This document shows positions 26,691-39,245 of a stretch of DNA of 64,000 nt, piece by piece. Within the stretch, counting starts at the first letter, position 1, and each line of letters begins with the position of its first letter. The position numbers and the translations under genes are program-made. A model generated the notes under the pieces. The model was not told where the DNA came from and made no database searches. It saw only the letters and a list, made by a program, of their open reading frames with translations. Origin of the DNA: Oasisia sp. SBJ-2009 (Eukaryota; Annelida; Polychaeta; Sabellida; Siboglinidae); NCBI GenBank assembly GCA_964017155.1, contig OZ024854.1, positions 21,515,869-21,579,868 on the forward strand, given 5' to 3'.

Positions 26691-27078
26691 AATCTTGTGT
26701 TGGTGTTTATGTCATGCAGTATGCTTACTTTCCAGTTTTGTTGCCAGACGTTATTTACCATTAGTTACATATTCAAGCTTCATCATGTAAACGAGATTGC
26801 ACAAATAGTAAACAAGATTATTGCTTAGACACATGTAGCTACCGATCAGCATACTTATGTAATATCATCCGATATAATCGCAGGCAAACAAAATATTTCA
26901 TTCCGAAGAATTAGTTCCATGTTTGTATAGACATTTTAAAACTAATCCTATGGAAGAGAGGGGTTTTGAATTAGTACGCACTGTACAATATGTACGATGA
27001 CAATAAATCGTGAACAGCCATTTGATCAATGTTTCATCCTGCACACAAGTATTTATTATTTCATATTTAAACTATTTA
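26691..27078. other. No gene seen
   Basis: AT-rich sequence, probably intronic to the membrane-protein gene. Confidence 0.4.
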
Positions 27079-27084
27079 ATTTAG

Positions 27085-28347
27085 TGACCCATCTTAACAA
27101 AATCGGTCGGATGTCGGTAATTTTGTTAATTGAGTGATTAGTACCACTGGAAAGAGCAGAATATCTGCTTTCATATGATGTATCATGCTAGAGGATAACT
27201 TGATTCTAGCCGAAGTTACAGCTTGACAAACATGTGTGGGGTAGAAACCTTCAAAGTAAGAAAATGGCCTTCAAAGTTGATGCAAACTATTTCTTACATT
27301 TCATGGAATGTACCTTAGTTACCATGGACCGATCTTGTTGAAATTATTAGAAAAACATTCCAGATGAATTTATATGTTATGCAATTACCTCCGTTGTTAA
27401 GAAAAGCGAACAAACTCTGCTGCTGTTATGCCTTGGTTAGGATGGACATATCTGGCTGAAATGTGGAACACTGAAAAGATACTGACATTCTCATGATATT
27501 GTATTTGCTTTTCCCAATTCCTCATCCGGAGAATCTGACACAGTCTCTACGGATCGATCAGCGACTGGCATAGCCGTGCCATGTCGTAATCATTCTCACG
27601 AAAGTCGAAATCGTCGTTTTCGTCAGTGATGTAGTTCGCATTATTGTCATCCTCGTCATCGTCCGCCTCGCTTTCATCAGTCACTTCCTCCAAAAAGTAC
27701 TCCTCAATCAAACTATCTATTTGTGCCCGATCACTTGCATCATAGTTTAACAGCTTCGCCACGTTGAACGCCATTTTTCGCTTCGAGTTGCTCGATAACT
27801 AGGTCAGCAGTGACGCTAAGGAAATACGCAGTGCGCATGCGGTTGTTCAGAAATTATGCAAATGTTCCACGCTGGACCAATGAGAACGGTTGTAGGGGCT
27901 ATTGCTACCATGTGACCCCGGTTTGTTTACACAGCTGACGAGGATAGGGGGGTCTATTCCAAGCTTTCTGGAGGCCGGAGAATGCATGCGTTAGCATAAA
28001 TATGACCATATATGGACAGGTGACGCGTTAAGCTACGCGGTGATACCCGTTATGATAAGGATCGTCCCAAAATTAGCGGCAAAGAATGGGCGCAATTACT
28101 GGCATTTTCGGCTTTATTTTAAGGAAATGGAACGGAACACTAAGGTCTTCTTAGCACAGCTCTACGCAAATGTCTTTAAAATACACGAAACAGAGTTAGC
28201 TAGATGGTAACAAGTGTGGCAATCGATAAAACGAATAATAAAGAATCATTTTAAGGGAAAATCTCAAAATTGACGAATGCCCGATTTTTTCACAAAATCG
28301 GTATTTACGGAAAACCGACATCCGACCGCTTTTGTTAAGATGGGTCA
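27085..28347 (-). mobile_element. TIR DNA transposon, copy A (1263 bp)
   Basis: The ends are inverted repeats of about 33 bp: TGACCCATCTTAACAAAA at the left and its complement TTTTGTTAAGATGGGTCA at the right, followed inward by CGGTCGGATGTCGGT. Direct 6-bp flanks ATTTAG (27079-27084 and 28348-28353) look like a target-site duplication. The inside carries a small acidic ORF (27774-27547). A second, inverted copy is at 39725-41034. No transposase core is present. Superfamily not assigned; a 6-bp duplication excludes TTAA- and TA-type families. Confidence 0.85.
27547..27774 (-). CDS. Small acidic protein encoded inside the TIR element
   Basis: 75 codons starting AAAATGGCG (good initiation context). 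The product has a Leu-rich start (MAFNVAKLLNYD, then LIEEYFLEEV) followed by a run of about 30 mostly Asp, Glu and Asn residues. The diverged copy in the second element (40271-40375) keeps the start and first 13 residues but is frameshifted. It could be the first exon of a transposase or a captured host exon. Function unknown. It has no nuclease or zinc-finger motif. Confidence 0.45.
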   Translation of the reverse strand: MAFNVAKLLNYDASDRAQIDSLIEEYFLEEVTDESEADDDEDDNNANYITDENDDFDFRENDYDMARLCQSLIDP

Positions 28348-28349
28348 AT

Positions 28350-28785
28350 TTAGCGAAGATGATGGTCACCTAAACGGTGGCGATGTTCGTTGACAGTCAT
28401 GATGGTGATATATTCCTAAGGTAATAATACACAAAACATAGTTACCTAGACCTATACAACGTCAACACAAAGTCACTTCAACATTAAAGTGACTTCTCTG
28501 GTAGCCAGTTTAATTTCGTCTAATATGTAGAATGTCAGATATAGTTACGACATATTTTGTCTTCTGATATTTAGTTCTTTACACGGTCATGGACCAAATA
28601 CGTATCGGAAATACTGATATCCGGACTAAGATCACACGATAATCTAACACTTGTCGTGCCCAGGACAAAGAGAAAAACTCTGGCTGACATGTCATTTAAG
28701 GTTCCTGCACCGAAAACATGAAACTCATTTTACAAATATATGCGCAGCTACAACAATGTCAGTGTTTTCAGAACAAATTAAAGAC
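28350..28785. other. No gene seen
   Basis: Unique AT-rich sequence, possibly intronic. Confidence 0.4.
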
Positions 28786-28789
28786 ATAC

Positions 28790-29075
28790 ATACATATATA
28801 TATATATACATACATACATACATACATACATACATACCTACATACATACATACATACATACATACATACATACATACATACATACATACATACATACATA
28901 CATACATACATACATACATACATACATACATACATACATACATACATACATACATACATACATACATGCATACAAACATACAAACATACATACATACATA
29001 CACACATACATGTCTACATTTCTACAAATTGCATGTATGCATACAAACATATATACATACATACATACATACATC
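28790..29075. repeat. (CATA)n microsatellite
   Basis: Mostly uninterrupted CATA units from about 28790 to 28970, then interrupted copies to 29075. It lies 30 bp downstream (minus-strand sense) of a Cys-rich exon. Confidence 0.95.
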
Positions 29076-29106
29076 TTTCAACTGACATATTTCTAAACAT
29101 ACGCAC

Positions 29107-29210
29107 CTTTGGAAAGGATCATGACAGCGGCGGCACATTTTTTGACAGAACTTGCCGTTGAGTTCACAGCCCCGACCTCCGTTCCGGCACAGTCGGCTTG
29201 ACGTCCCATG
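29107..29210 (-). CDS. Cys-rich (ShKT- or EGF-like) extracellular exon
   Basis: On the minus strand an acceptor-like CATTACTCGTGCACGAATGTCACACAG precedes codons for HGTSSRLCRNGGRGCELNG, continuing with FCQKMCRRC, and a donor AAAG|GTGCGT follows. The spacing C-x6-C-x6-C-x3-C-x2-C and the FC-x-K-x-C-x-x-C ending resemble the ShKT fold found in many secreted and membrane animal proteins. An EGF-like reading (CRNGG) is also possible. It ends in phase 2, while the downstream membrane exon at 26312 needs phase 1. So it either joins through an unseen exon or belongs to another gene. Confidence 0.45.
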
Positions 29211-29401
29211 CTGTGTGACATTCGTGCACGAGTAATGAAGTACATTCACACAAATAACATATCACAAGTAACTAATCTATCGTTTGATTATAGTAAACGA
29301 AAAATAATGTTCAATTACGTATGCATATAAGGGAGTATAAACCGCGTATGTTGTGTGTTACGGTGTTATTTGTGTTGTATTATTGTATATTTTGTATGTT
29401 A

Positions 29402-29486
<85 letters not shown>

Positions 29487-29507
29487 TGTGTTTGTGCGTG
29501 CGTGTGT

Positions 29508-29602
<95 letters not shown>

Positions 29603-29605
29603 GGT
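29402..29605. repeat. (TA)n(TG)n compound microsatellite
   Basis: TA units to 29452, then TG units with a few interruptions to about 29605. Confidence 0.95.
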
Positions 29606-29639
29606 ATACATGTGTCCGTATATATGCATGTGTGTATTT

Positions 29640-30115
29640 GGGTGAGTACGTGTTTGATTGTAAATAATCCTAATTTTCCAAATGTTAAGGTGGTAATAGC
29701 TATTCGAAGTATCACAACAAAATCCTACCTTCTATCAAGATGACACAACCGAGCAGCTTGGAATCCACTTTACTATATGCCCTAACAATGTCACATTTTA
29801 AACTGTCCGTGTTGCCAACTATCACACTCTAGCTGGACGGACCCATTGCGGTCCACGAATGAAGACATCAACAACAGAGCGTGGAGTGTCGCCTATCAAA
29901 TTATATCTATAAAACATCAATAGCGTTAGCGCAAGACTATTTAATTGCAGTGTAATTGGTCATAAAGTCAGATAAAATACTCGTAAACTGGCGACGAGGC
30001 ATCATGAAAACCATTAAATGCTAGCGTATTACGCTGGCTGCCTTCGTCGCGACATATCGATAAAATACCGTATGTGCGGGTTATTTTGTGTAATCAAGTA
30101 ATTAAAAATATGATT
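29640..30115. other. No gene seen
   Basis: No coding pattern or repeat that I can support. Confidence 0.45.
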
Positions 30116-30117
30116 GT

Positions 30118-30137
30118 GAATATATATATATATTAAA

Positions 30138-30223
<86 letters not shown>

Positions 30224-30255
30224 TTATATATTTATATATACATAAATATATATGA

Positions 30256-30320
<65 letters not shown>

Positions 30321-30362
30321 GTCTTTTCAGTGTATATACCATGTGTATGTATGTATAATTGT

Positions 30363-30395
<33 letters not shown>
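30118..30395. repeat. (TA)n microsatellite complex
   Basis: Several long TA runs separated by short variants (TTTATATA, GTATATAT). Confidence 0.95.
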
Positions 30396-30402
<7 letters not shown>

Positions 30403-30726
30403 ATTACTACCGACATTATACAAATAGTTATTTCTTATAATGAGTCCGTTTCTTTCAATTTTACGCTATTAAACAATAGTTGGTTTCTCTACTCATTCTA
30501 AAGAAGTTCATTGATATATGCATTGCTTGCTTATATTTGTACGAGTTTCAATGCGTATGCGGCAAATACATTCATAGTATATACGTTACGTAACTACCAA
30601 CATAACTATGCACTTAATAAAGCAATCGCGAGTAGAATGCTATTATAATGTGTATGTGTTATGTTTATATACACTAACTGAATACCGGTGATGATGATGA
30701 AAATGTTAATAATAACAATACGTTCG

Positions 30727-31152
30727 TTAAACCAGTTTTCTAATGACACATATATAGTCATCATTGTTTCCGCTTTGAATTAATTGAAACATTTGTAAAA
30801 CTGGCTGTATAATGGATTCGTACCGTTCGTCCTCGGCGGTGTTGATAAGTTGCACCTGGCGTCTGTCAGAAGCGGAATAAGTATACGTAAAATGCACAGT
30901 AATACTTAGTTCGCTTGACAGACGTCTGAGGCACCAGTTGTCTCCACCGGGGTAGATGAGAGTCGGCCAATTGTATTTTGTAAAGACACACACTAACATT
31001 GATACATAAAAGTAGCGTATTGGTGACACGACATCCAGCAAATCACGGAGAATAGCCGCTATGAGACGTAACCAGATTCTTCGCTGACTAGACCGTCTCC
31101 TGAAGCAACGCGCTGCACTCGGTACCAAAGAGAACATGTATAGACACTTCAA
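30727..31152 (-). CDS. Hypothetical coding-like stretch
   Basis: An open minus-strand frame of about 140 codons with mixed, protein-like composition, including LINTAEDERYESIIQPVLQM near the end. There is no good start context, splice pair or recognised motif. It could be an exon, an old mobile fragment or chance. Kept only because its length is unusual for such AT-rich DNA. Confidence 0.25.
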   Translation of the reverse strand: MKCLYMFSLVPSAARCFRRRSSQRRIWLRLIAAILRDLLDVVSPIRYFYVSMLVCVFTKYNWPTLIYPGGDNWCLRRLSSELSITVHFTYTYSASDRRQVQLINTAEDERYESIIQPVLQMFQLIQSGNNDDYICVIRKLV

Positions 31153-31159
31153 AAAAACT

Positions 31160-32640
31160 AATTAACGTTTGGTTCGCCTTAGGTGGAGTTTGTTTCTGAA
31201 TGCGTTCAACATTAAGCCCATTAACACTAATCAATATAAAACAAGCGTAATACCACTCCTTAGTTACTTCTGTGTATCCAAGAAACACGTTGATGATGTT
31301 TACGCTGTGTTTATTCAGACTCCTACCGTTCCAAAACAGAAATACACACATCGCATTATCGTATCAGATTAATACTTACTGTGATCGCTACTTTATCCAA
31401 ATAGTGTACTTCCGCCAGTTCAAGACGTCATGTTGGACTAATTTGACGGCTGATCATCTAAACAACGCTTCTCAATATTGCACCCTAGCTTCTAATGTTG
31501 TTGAACCTACATGGGTTAGACAACCTGCGATTCAATATTTATTGCACGGCCAGTAGCCATGGATATCTCTTGAAACGGACCAGACCAGCATCGTGAGGCA
31601 AGGGTGAGTGGGTTGTTTGGAGTACACTAAACTGCCAACTGCTTGACTGTGTCATCATAAATAAAAATACAGTTTATTATTTAAGTCGCATATGTTCGAC
31701 GGGACTGGTTTTTCAACTTGATTGTGTTTAATTACGTCGGATATTTGTAGCTAACTCTATGATTGTTACCACGTGAATACAACACAATCGTCAGTCGGAA
31801 AGATTCGCGAATCGACTGCCTTCGGGCAGCCCGTCCGAATGGCAACCTGCCAGCGAAACAATAGCGCTTTCATGTTACACTACAATGTACGGTGCAATAT
31901 AACGACCGATTGTTAGCGTTCCACAGGTCTGTCGAATTCCGTAGGCCAACGACTGGACGTAATTTTAATTCCACACTAATTGTCCCCGGGCATTTTTCGT
32001 ACCACGACCTCGTTCAACAGCGAATACACTAAGGCTTCAGCGAAACGAAATACAACTAAAGACCGGCAGTAAAGCACATCTAAGCACATATGACAAAGTG
32101 ATATTATATATTTGAACAAACTTTTCATCAATAAGGTGGCATGCTTTATTTAATGTATCGAATTGTTTGGCCAGCTTCACGCAACTTTCTTAAAGGGAGG
32201 CAATTACTTAGTGTCAAATGTTTGCATAAAGTCGTATATTTACGTATTTAACAACATGTAATTTACTAAATACAATAATATGATTTTAAGGTTATTAGTT
32301 GCGTTTTCAGTTGAACGGCCTCCTGTGGCCTTAGGATGTTCACGTTACTTGCATGTGAATTGTAATCTCAAGGGTGCTGTGATGTTTCACTAGTATTTGT
32401 ATTCAGTTCCACATTCCTTACTATTGTTTCTATTTTTGGAAGCAGTTACGCGATGTTTTGAATTACTTCCAAATGAACTGTCAATTCATAACCAGCAAAA
32501 GAACTTGTTTTTGTCAATTTTTCTAATCAAGCAATGTGCCCCACAAACAGCCAATATCAAAGTGTATTCGGAGTTAAAACACATTATGTTAGTTGATCAT
32601 TACTGCGTTCCTTAAAACTCTTTTATCATTCCACCTCGTG
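31160..32640. other. No gene seen
   Basis: Unique sequence. The motif AAAGGGAGGCAATTACT (32193-32209) resembles a sequence I recall as frequent in gastropod genomes. Nothing coding is supported. Confidence 0.4.
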
Positions 32641-32659
32641 TAGAAATCGAGTCGGTATC

Positions 32660-32880
32660 CTATGTGAAGTCGTTCTGTCTCCTGTGTGACGTCGTTTTGC
32701 GTTCCATGTGACGTCGTTTTGTGTCCTATGTGACGTCGTTTTGCGTTCCGTGTGACGTCGTTTTGTGTCCTATGTGATGTCGTTTTGCATTCCATGTGAT
32801 GTCGTTTTGTGTCCTATGTGACGTCGTTCTGTGTCCTGTGTGACGTCGTTCTGTGTCCTATGTGACGTCGTTCTGTGTCC
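32660..32880. repeat. 22-bp minisatellite with repeated CRE-like sites, 10 copies
   Basis: Units of TATGTGACGTCGTTTTGTGTCC and close variants. Seven of the ten contain the palindrome TGACGTC(G), the core of cAMP-response (CREB/ATF) elements. The three variants read TGAAGTC or TGATGTC. It leads within a few bases into the 11-bp array. Confidence 0.9.
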
Positions 32881-32882
32881 CG

Positions 32883-35110
32883 GCAAACCAGAGTTCTACC
32901 CTGCATCTACCCGGCATCTACTCGGCGTCTACCCGGCATCTAACCGGCATCTACCCTGCATCTACCCGACATCTACCCAGCACCTTCCCGGCATCTACCC
33001 GGCAGCTACCCGGCATCTACCCTGCATCTATCCGACATCTACCCGGCATCTACCCTGCATCTACCCTGCATCTGTGCGGCATCTTCCAGGCATCTACCCG
33101 GCATCTACCCGGCATCTATCCGGCATCTACCCGGCATCTACCCGGCATCTACCCGGCATCTACCCGGCATCTACTCGGCGGCTACCCGGCATCTACCCGG
33201 CATCTACCCTGCATCTACCCTGCATCTACCCGGCATCTTCCCGGCATCTACCCGGCATACCCGGCATCTACCCAGCATCTACCCAGCATACCCGGCATCT
33301 ACCCTGCATCTACCCGGCATCTACCCAGCATACCCAGCATCTACCCGGCATCTACTTGGCATCTACCCGCCATCTACCCGGCATCCACCCGACATCTACC
33401 TGGCATCTACCCTGCATCTACCCGGCATCTACCCAGCATACCCGGCATCTACCCTACATCTACTCGGCATCTACCCGCCATCTACCCGGCATCCACCCGA
33501 CATCTACCCGGCATCTACTCGGCATCTACCCGGCATCTACCCGCCATCTACTCGGCATCCACCCCACATCTACCCGACATCTACCCGGCATCTATTCGGC
33601 ATCTACCCGCCATCTACCCGGCATCCACCCGACATCTACCAGCCATCTACTCGGCATCTACTCGTTCTGTACCCGGCATCGACACCCGGCATCTACCCGG
33701 CATCTACCCGTCCTCTACTCGGCATCGACACCCGGCATCTACCCGGCATCTACCTGGCATCATCTACCCGGCATCTACTCGGCATCTACCCGGCATCTAC
33801 CCGGCTTCTAGCCGGCATCTACTCGGCATCTACCCTGCATCTACCCTGCATCTATCCGGCATCTACCCGGCATCTCCCCGGCATCTACCCGTCATCTATC
33901 CGGCATCTATCCGGCAACTACCCTGCATCTACCCTGCATCTATCCGACATCTACCCGGCATCTACCCTGCATCTACCCTGCATCTGTGCGGCATCTACCC
34001 GGCATCTTCCCGGCATCTTCCCGGCATCTTCCCGGCATCTACCCGGCATCTACCCGGCATCTACTCGGCGTCTAACCGGCATCTACCCTGCATCTACCCG
34101 GCATCTACCCAGCACCTTCCCGGCATCTACCCGGCATCTAACCGGAATCTATCCGGCATCTGCCCGGCATCTACCCGGCATCTATCCGGCATCTACCCGG
34201 CATCTACACTGCATCTACCCGGCTTGTAGTCGGCGTCTACCCGGCATCTACCCGGCATCTACCCTGCATCTACCCTGCATCTACCCGGCATCTTCCCGGC
34301 ATCTACCCGGCATCTACTCGGCGTCTACCCGGCATCTACCCGGCATCTACCCTGCATCTACCCGGCATCTACCCGGCATCTACCCGGCATCTACCCGGCA
34401 TCTTCCCGGCATCTTCCCGACATCTACCCGGCATCTACCCGGCATCTACTCGGCGTCTACCCGGCATCTACCCGGCATCTACCCTGCATCTACCCGGCAT
34501 CTACCCGCCATCTTCCCGGCATCTACCCGGCATCTACTCGGTGTCTATACCCGGCATCTACCCGGCATCTACCCTGCATCTACCCGGCATCTACCCGGCA
34601 TCTTCCCGGCATCTACCCGGCATCTACCCGGCATCTACCCGGCATCTACCAGGCATCTACCCGGCATCTACCCGGCATCTACCCGGCATCTACCCTGCAT
34701 CTACCCGGCATCTACCTGGCATCTACCCGGCATCTACCCGGCATCTACCCGGCATCTATCCGGCATGTATCCGGCATCTACCCGGCATCTACCCGGCATC
34801 TACCCGGCATCTACCTGGCATCTACCTGGCATCTACCCGGCATCTACCCTGCATCTACCCGGCATCTACCCGGCATCTTCCCGGCATCTACCCGGCATCT
34901 ACCCGGCATCTACCCGGCATCTACCCGGCATCTACCCGGCATCTACCCGGCATCTACCCGGCATCTACGCGGCATCTACGCGGCATCTACCAGGCATCTA
35001 CCCGGCATCTACCAGGTATCTACCCGGCATCTACCCGGCATCTGCCCGGCATCTACCCGGCATCTACCAGGCATCTACCTGGCATCTACGCGGCATCTAC
35101 CAGGCATCTG
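32883..35110 (+). repeat. 11-bp minisatellite (CCCGGCATCTA)n, ~2.2 kb
   Basis: About 200 units of CCCGGCATCTA, with CCCTGCATCTA, CTCGGCATCTA and CCCGACATCTA variants. Because 11 is not a multiple of three, three units make 33 bp and all three forward frames read the same 11-residue repeat (STRHLPGIYPA). This leaves open frames of 458, 326 and 238 codons. No signal peptide, splice structure or unique flanking coding sequence was found. More units follow a SINE at 35445-35560. Confidence 0.95.
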
Positions 35111-35114
35111 AAGA

Positions 35115-35447
35115 AAGGCTTCTTATATATTGCAGTAACCAGTCCTCGGGACCGTTCAAAGCGGTTTACACTTTACTTTCCTGACAGACCTGTTTACCCA
35201 GACACCATCTCGGCTTCTCTAGGAAGCATCCAGCCATATGCTACAATTAATGCGTGAAGGGTGCTCGTACACATATCCACCACTGTCTATAGCCAGGTAC
35301 TCATTTATACAGCTGATTGAACTGGAGCAACGTAGAGTGATAAAACTTGCCCAAGGTTTTAACACCGCAGCACAGTATTCGAACCCGGGTTCTCTTAGTC
35401 GAGAGTCCGATGCTCTACCCCTGAGCCATGGTGCTACCCATCTACCC
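35115..35447 (-). mobile_element. tRNA-derived SINE inserted in the 11-bp array
   Basis: On the minus strand it starts GCACCATGGCTCAGGGGTAG (A-box TGGCTCAGGGG) and continues to GGGTTCGAATAC (B-box), a recognisable tRNA-like promoter head (35373-35440). The body follows leftward (GTATAAATGAGTACCTGGCTAT and AGGTCTGTCAGG) to about 35115. Its unit flanks are 11-bp repeat on both sides. A second copy of the body is at 57440-57735 and a worn one at 4795-4915. It would be transcribed by RNA polymerase III. Confidence 0.8.
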
Positions 35448-35560
35448 GGCATCAACCCGGCATCTACCCTGCATCTACCCGGCATCAACCCGACATCTAC
35501 CCTGCATCTACCCGGCATAAACGCTGCATCTACCCGGCATCTACCCGGCATACCCGGCGG
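35445..35560. repeat. 11-bp minisatellite, right remnant
   Basis: About ten units of the CCCGGCATCTA repeat, including AACCCGGCATC variants, beyond the SINE. Confidence 0.9.
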
Positions 35561-35711
35561 ACCACACAAAAATTGTCATGCTATAGTAAGTTTTTAAAAT
35601 CATACATTGCAGTGAAATGTTGCTTATTTTGCTATGATGCGAACCAGTTTAATTATCCAACGTTTGACGGTGAACGTATCCCGCAGTGATTATATGGCAC
35701 TGGTAGTTTGC

Positions 35712-35897
<186 letters not shown>

Positions 35898-36039
35898 ATC
35901 GAACATGCAATTAAAAAATACTGCTCCTGTTTTTAAAGAAAAACAACAACAATACCAGCGGTCCAAAGAGGGTCGGATGCCGGTCGGAAAGATTGGCCGA
36001 TGGATTTACGACGCGTATGACCACCGGGATAAAACCATA

Positions 36040-37000
36040 ATTAAAATGTCTTCATCCGTGGTGTGGCGGCACTGTTTGTGACCTGCACAACACTCGTATT
36101 TGGTAGTCGCGAGTTGTCTATTCGGACCACGTGACCAACCCATCGTAGCCGAGTCTTGATGATAAGTGATTCGTTGTTGGATGGATTGTAACGTCGGAGC
36201 GCTTCAGTGTTGGGTACCCGGTCTTTCACTGGGCAAGCACTTTCCGATGTCTCTTGTACAGTGTCCATGTCTTACAGCAAATAGGTCAGGACATCAGTCC
36301 TAGTTTTGTGTTCATCGAGATACCGTGCTTGTTGAATTGTTCCATACTCGTTTCCACAGTCTGCTAAAGGAAGCACAAGCTTTGGTGAGCCGATTTGATA
36401 CCTCTCTATATGTGCTGCATATTGATGTCAGACAACTCCCGATGTAGGCAAATCTATTAACACTGTTCGACTTTGAGCCATACAACGGGTATAGGTTGAA
36501 TCATCACTTCCATCTTCCGAAGGCTGACGGTCAGGCCAAAGGTTCTTGCAACTTCTGCCAAGGCAGTTGGCAAAGTCTTGCAAGACTCATTCACTGCAGG
36601 CAGCTAGGGCACAGTCATCAGCAAAGAAGAAGCCCCTCACGAACGTCTCGAGGACTTTGGTTCTGGATTCAGGCGTCTCATTTAAAATAATCGACCATCA
36701 TATTGGTAGCGGATGGTGATATCAGCTTCAGTCTTGGACAGTGCAGCAAACAAAGTGGTAGCAAAGAGTATCGTAACAGAGTGGATGCGAGGATTCTGCC
36801 TTGCCTAATCATATTTGAAATAAGGTAGGGGCTTGATATGGTACCATTTACCAGCACCTGGAGCATTATGCCGTCATGAAAGGACCTGATGATACTGGTC
36901 AGCTTTGCTGGGCATCCACATTCAGCTAGGTCCACAAATAGGAGACAGACGCTCTGGTTTTGCTCACGACAAGTACTACCACAGGTACCCAACAATTATA
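36040..37000 (-). mobile_element. Degraded LINE, second RT family
   Basis: Minus-strand fragments in order: a segment at 36995-36700 with QSVCLLFVDLAEC, then SFHDGIMLQVLVNG and ISNMIRQGRILASTL, matching RT motifs around FVDL.KAFD and GV.QGC.LAPTL with the catalytic part decayed. At 36268-36060 is TRLRWVGHVVRIDNSRLP, the C-terminal RW.GH..RM motif. The catalytic DD box is not seen. The family differs from the CR1-like LINEs elsewhere in the window. Confidence 0.75.
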
Positions 37001-37004
37001 AGAC

Positions 37005-38600
37005 CGCATGACTCCCCCACCCCACTCCCTGAAGCAGGCTACTTGATCTCCGGGTGCTTAGGTGCAATTCCATTATGGTTCCTATCTTGGACATTTCCCG
37101 ATCCACAAACGTTTTCCCGCCTACATAATGCACATCTATCTTGCTGCAAATGTATCCGAAGTGAAAGTATCAAAGCGTTGCTGGCGGTAGTTAGCACGAA
37201 TCCCGTCCGTTCACGGGAGCCATGTCCTCTACTGTGCGGACGCGAGGCCGCCTAATTTCCCGCTACCCTCAGACTGTTTAGCTTCTCTGCATTTGACACA
37301 TTTTACTGACATCGGACAGGATCGCATTATAACAACTGTAGGCATTGTTGTCATTATATTAAGTGATAGCAAATGTCTAAATAAAAATTGGTTGCATTTT
37401 CATTTTGTCTTGTCCATATCGTTTTTACACGGTTTCATTAGTAGTAGTTTGTTTACGTAGCATTTGACTGTATCATATAGTATGTGTCAAAGAACTAGAT
37501 CCATAGGTGTAAAATGCTAAAACCGAAAGAAATTATTTTATGTCGAACCGTGGCCATGAGATACGTAAGATCACCATATTTGAAATAATCAATCAGTATT
37601 TTAAAATTATTTTGCTGTGAAATATAACGATATTAATAGGTGTGTGTGTATACAATTTTGTTCAACCACCTTATATTATAAACAAAATAACTAGTAAATT
37701 AAATGACGGTAGTCTGTAAATTTAGCATTGCAGCATAATTCATTGTCTATTCACCAGATGTCGCTAGGGTCCGATCCGAATATACACTAACAGATATCCA
37801 CACACACACACGAGTAAAGTAAAGTATGACGTTATCACTGGTGATACTTCTCCATTCACTATTTTTTCGCTAATTAATATTATTTAATATTATTTAATAT
37901 TGCCAAAACAGTCTACGTTTTAACAGCGCATAACACAACGTAGATCACAGTTTTAGACCCTTAGTATTTATTATACCAAATCAAATGTATTATTACTTTC
38001 AGAGTCCAACCAATAGGTCCACGTCACCCTGACAGACATAACACTTCTCGCGGAACATTTATACAAATGTGACCCTATTCCACATTGTGTTTCATTCAGA
38101 GGTTAGTTCATTATAATCTTAATATTATCTTAACATATCGCACGACAAAGAAATATCGCCAGTGCTACACGACAATAATATTATATTTCTTCAGTTATCA
38201 CAAATATTTCCATAATAGGTTGCTCCAGGCCGGATCCGTCCGTGGACCTGATTGTTAAATCTAACTGTTCGGGACAGATAACGCGAGCGGATAATCCCAT
38301 TGCAGCGGATTAATATTCTTGAGATTATCCCTTATTCAACCGTTATAAACGTCAGGATTGAGCCAGTGGAGAATGGTATTAGTCTAACGTCCTGCACTGA
38401 TTGACGTAAACATGTCCAGTGCTTTGGGAGGACCGCCAATGGCCGACCTGTCTCAGCCTATTGCTGTCTCAGCCTATTGCTATTCGTGTACGCCTTCTCG
38501 ACAGCAGTCTGTGTTAAGTAGCAACCTATCATGACCGTAGCATGGATAGTAGCATGGATAGGTTATGTGCGTGTGTGTGCGTGTCTATGTGACCATATGG
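37005..38600. other. No gene seen
   Basis: Mostly AT-rich unique sequence. A short triple repeat TTAATATTATTTAATATTAT lies near 37875-37905. Confidence 0.45.
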
Positions 38601-38771
<171 letters not shown>

Positions 38772-38799
38772 TATAATAAACTTAATAAATATATCCGCA

Positions 38800-39076
38800 C
38801 ATACATATGTATGTATGTAATATATATGCATGTAAGTATGTATGTATGCATTTATGTATGTATGTATGTATGTATGTATGTATGTATGTATGTATGTATG
38901 TATGTATGTATGTATGTATGTATGTATGTATGTATGTATGTATGTATGTATGTATGTATGTATGTATGTATGGGTGTATATTGGTATGTATGCATGTAGG
39001 TATGTAGGCGTGTATGTATGTATGTATGTAGGGATGTATGTATGTATGCATGTATGTATGTATGTATGTATGTATA

Positions 39077-39112
<36 letters not shown>

Positions 39113-39245
39113 TGTATGTATGTATGTATGTATGTATGTATGTATGTATGCATGTATGTATGTATGTATATATGTATGTATATATGTATGTATGTATGTA
39201 TGTATGCCTGTATGAATATAGGTATGTATGTATGTATGTTATGTT
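38800..39245. repeat. (TATG)n microsatellite
   Basis: TATG tetramers with scattered CATG, TAGG and TATA variants. Frames across it read as YVCM repeats. Confidence 0.95.

Noticed and set aside
28790..28970. CRISPR-like regular repeats
   Set aside because: Perfect short tandem units without spacers in a eukaryotic sequence. None of the arrays has unique spacers between repeats.
28718..29161. YIHT / MYVC repeat frames at 28.8, 38.8, 45.9, 49.9 and 63.0 kb
   Set aside because: Translations of CATA/TATG microsatellites, not proteins.
35373..35447. Functional tRNA gene on the minus strand
   Set aside because: A- and B-boxes are present, but the anticodon arm and acceptor stem do not close and the sequence continues into a repeated body, so it is a SINE head.
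37000..38600. Possible promoter or gene from GC-rich patches
   Set aside because: No open frame, splice pair or known motif above background.
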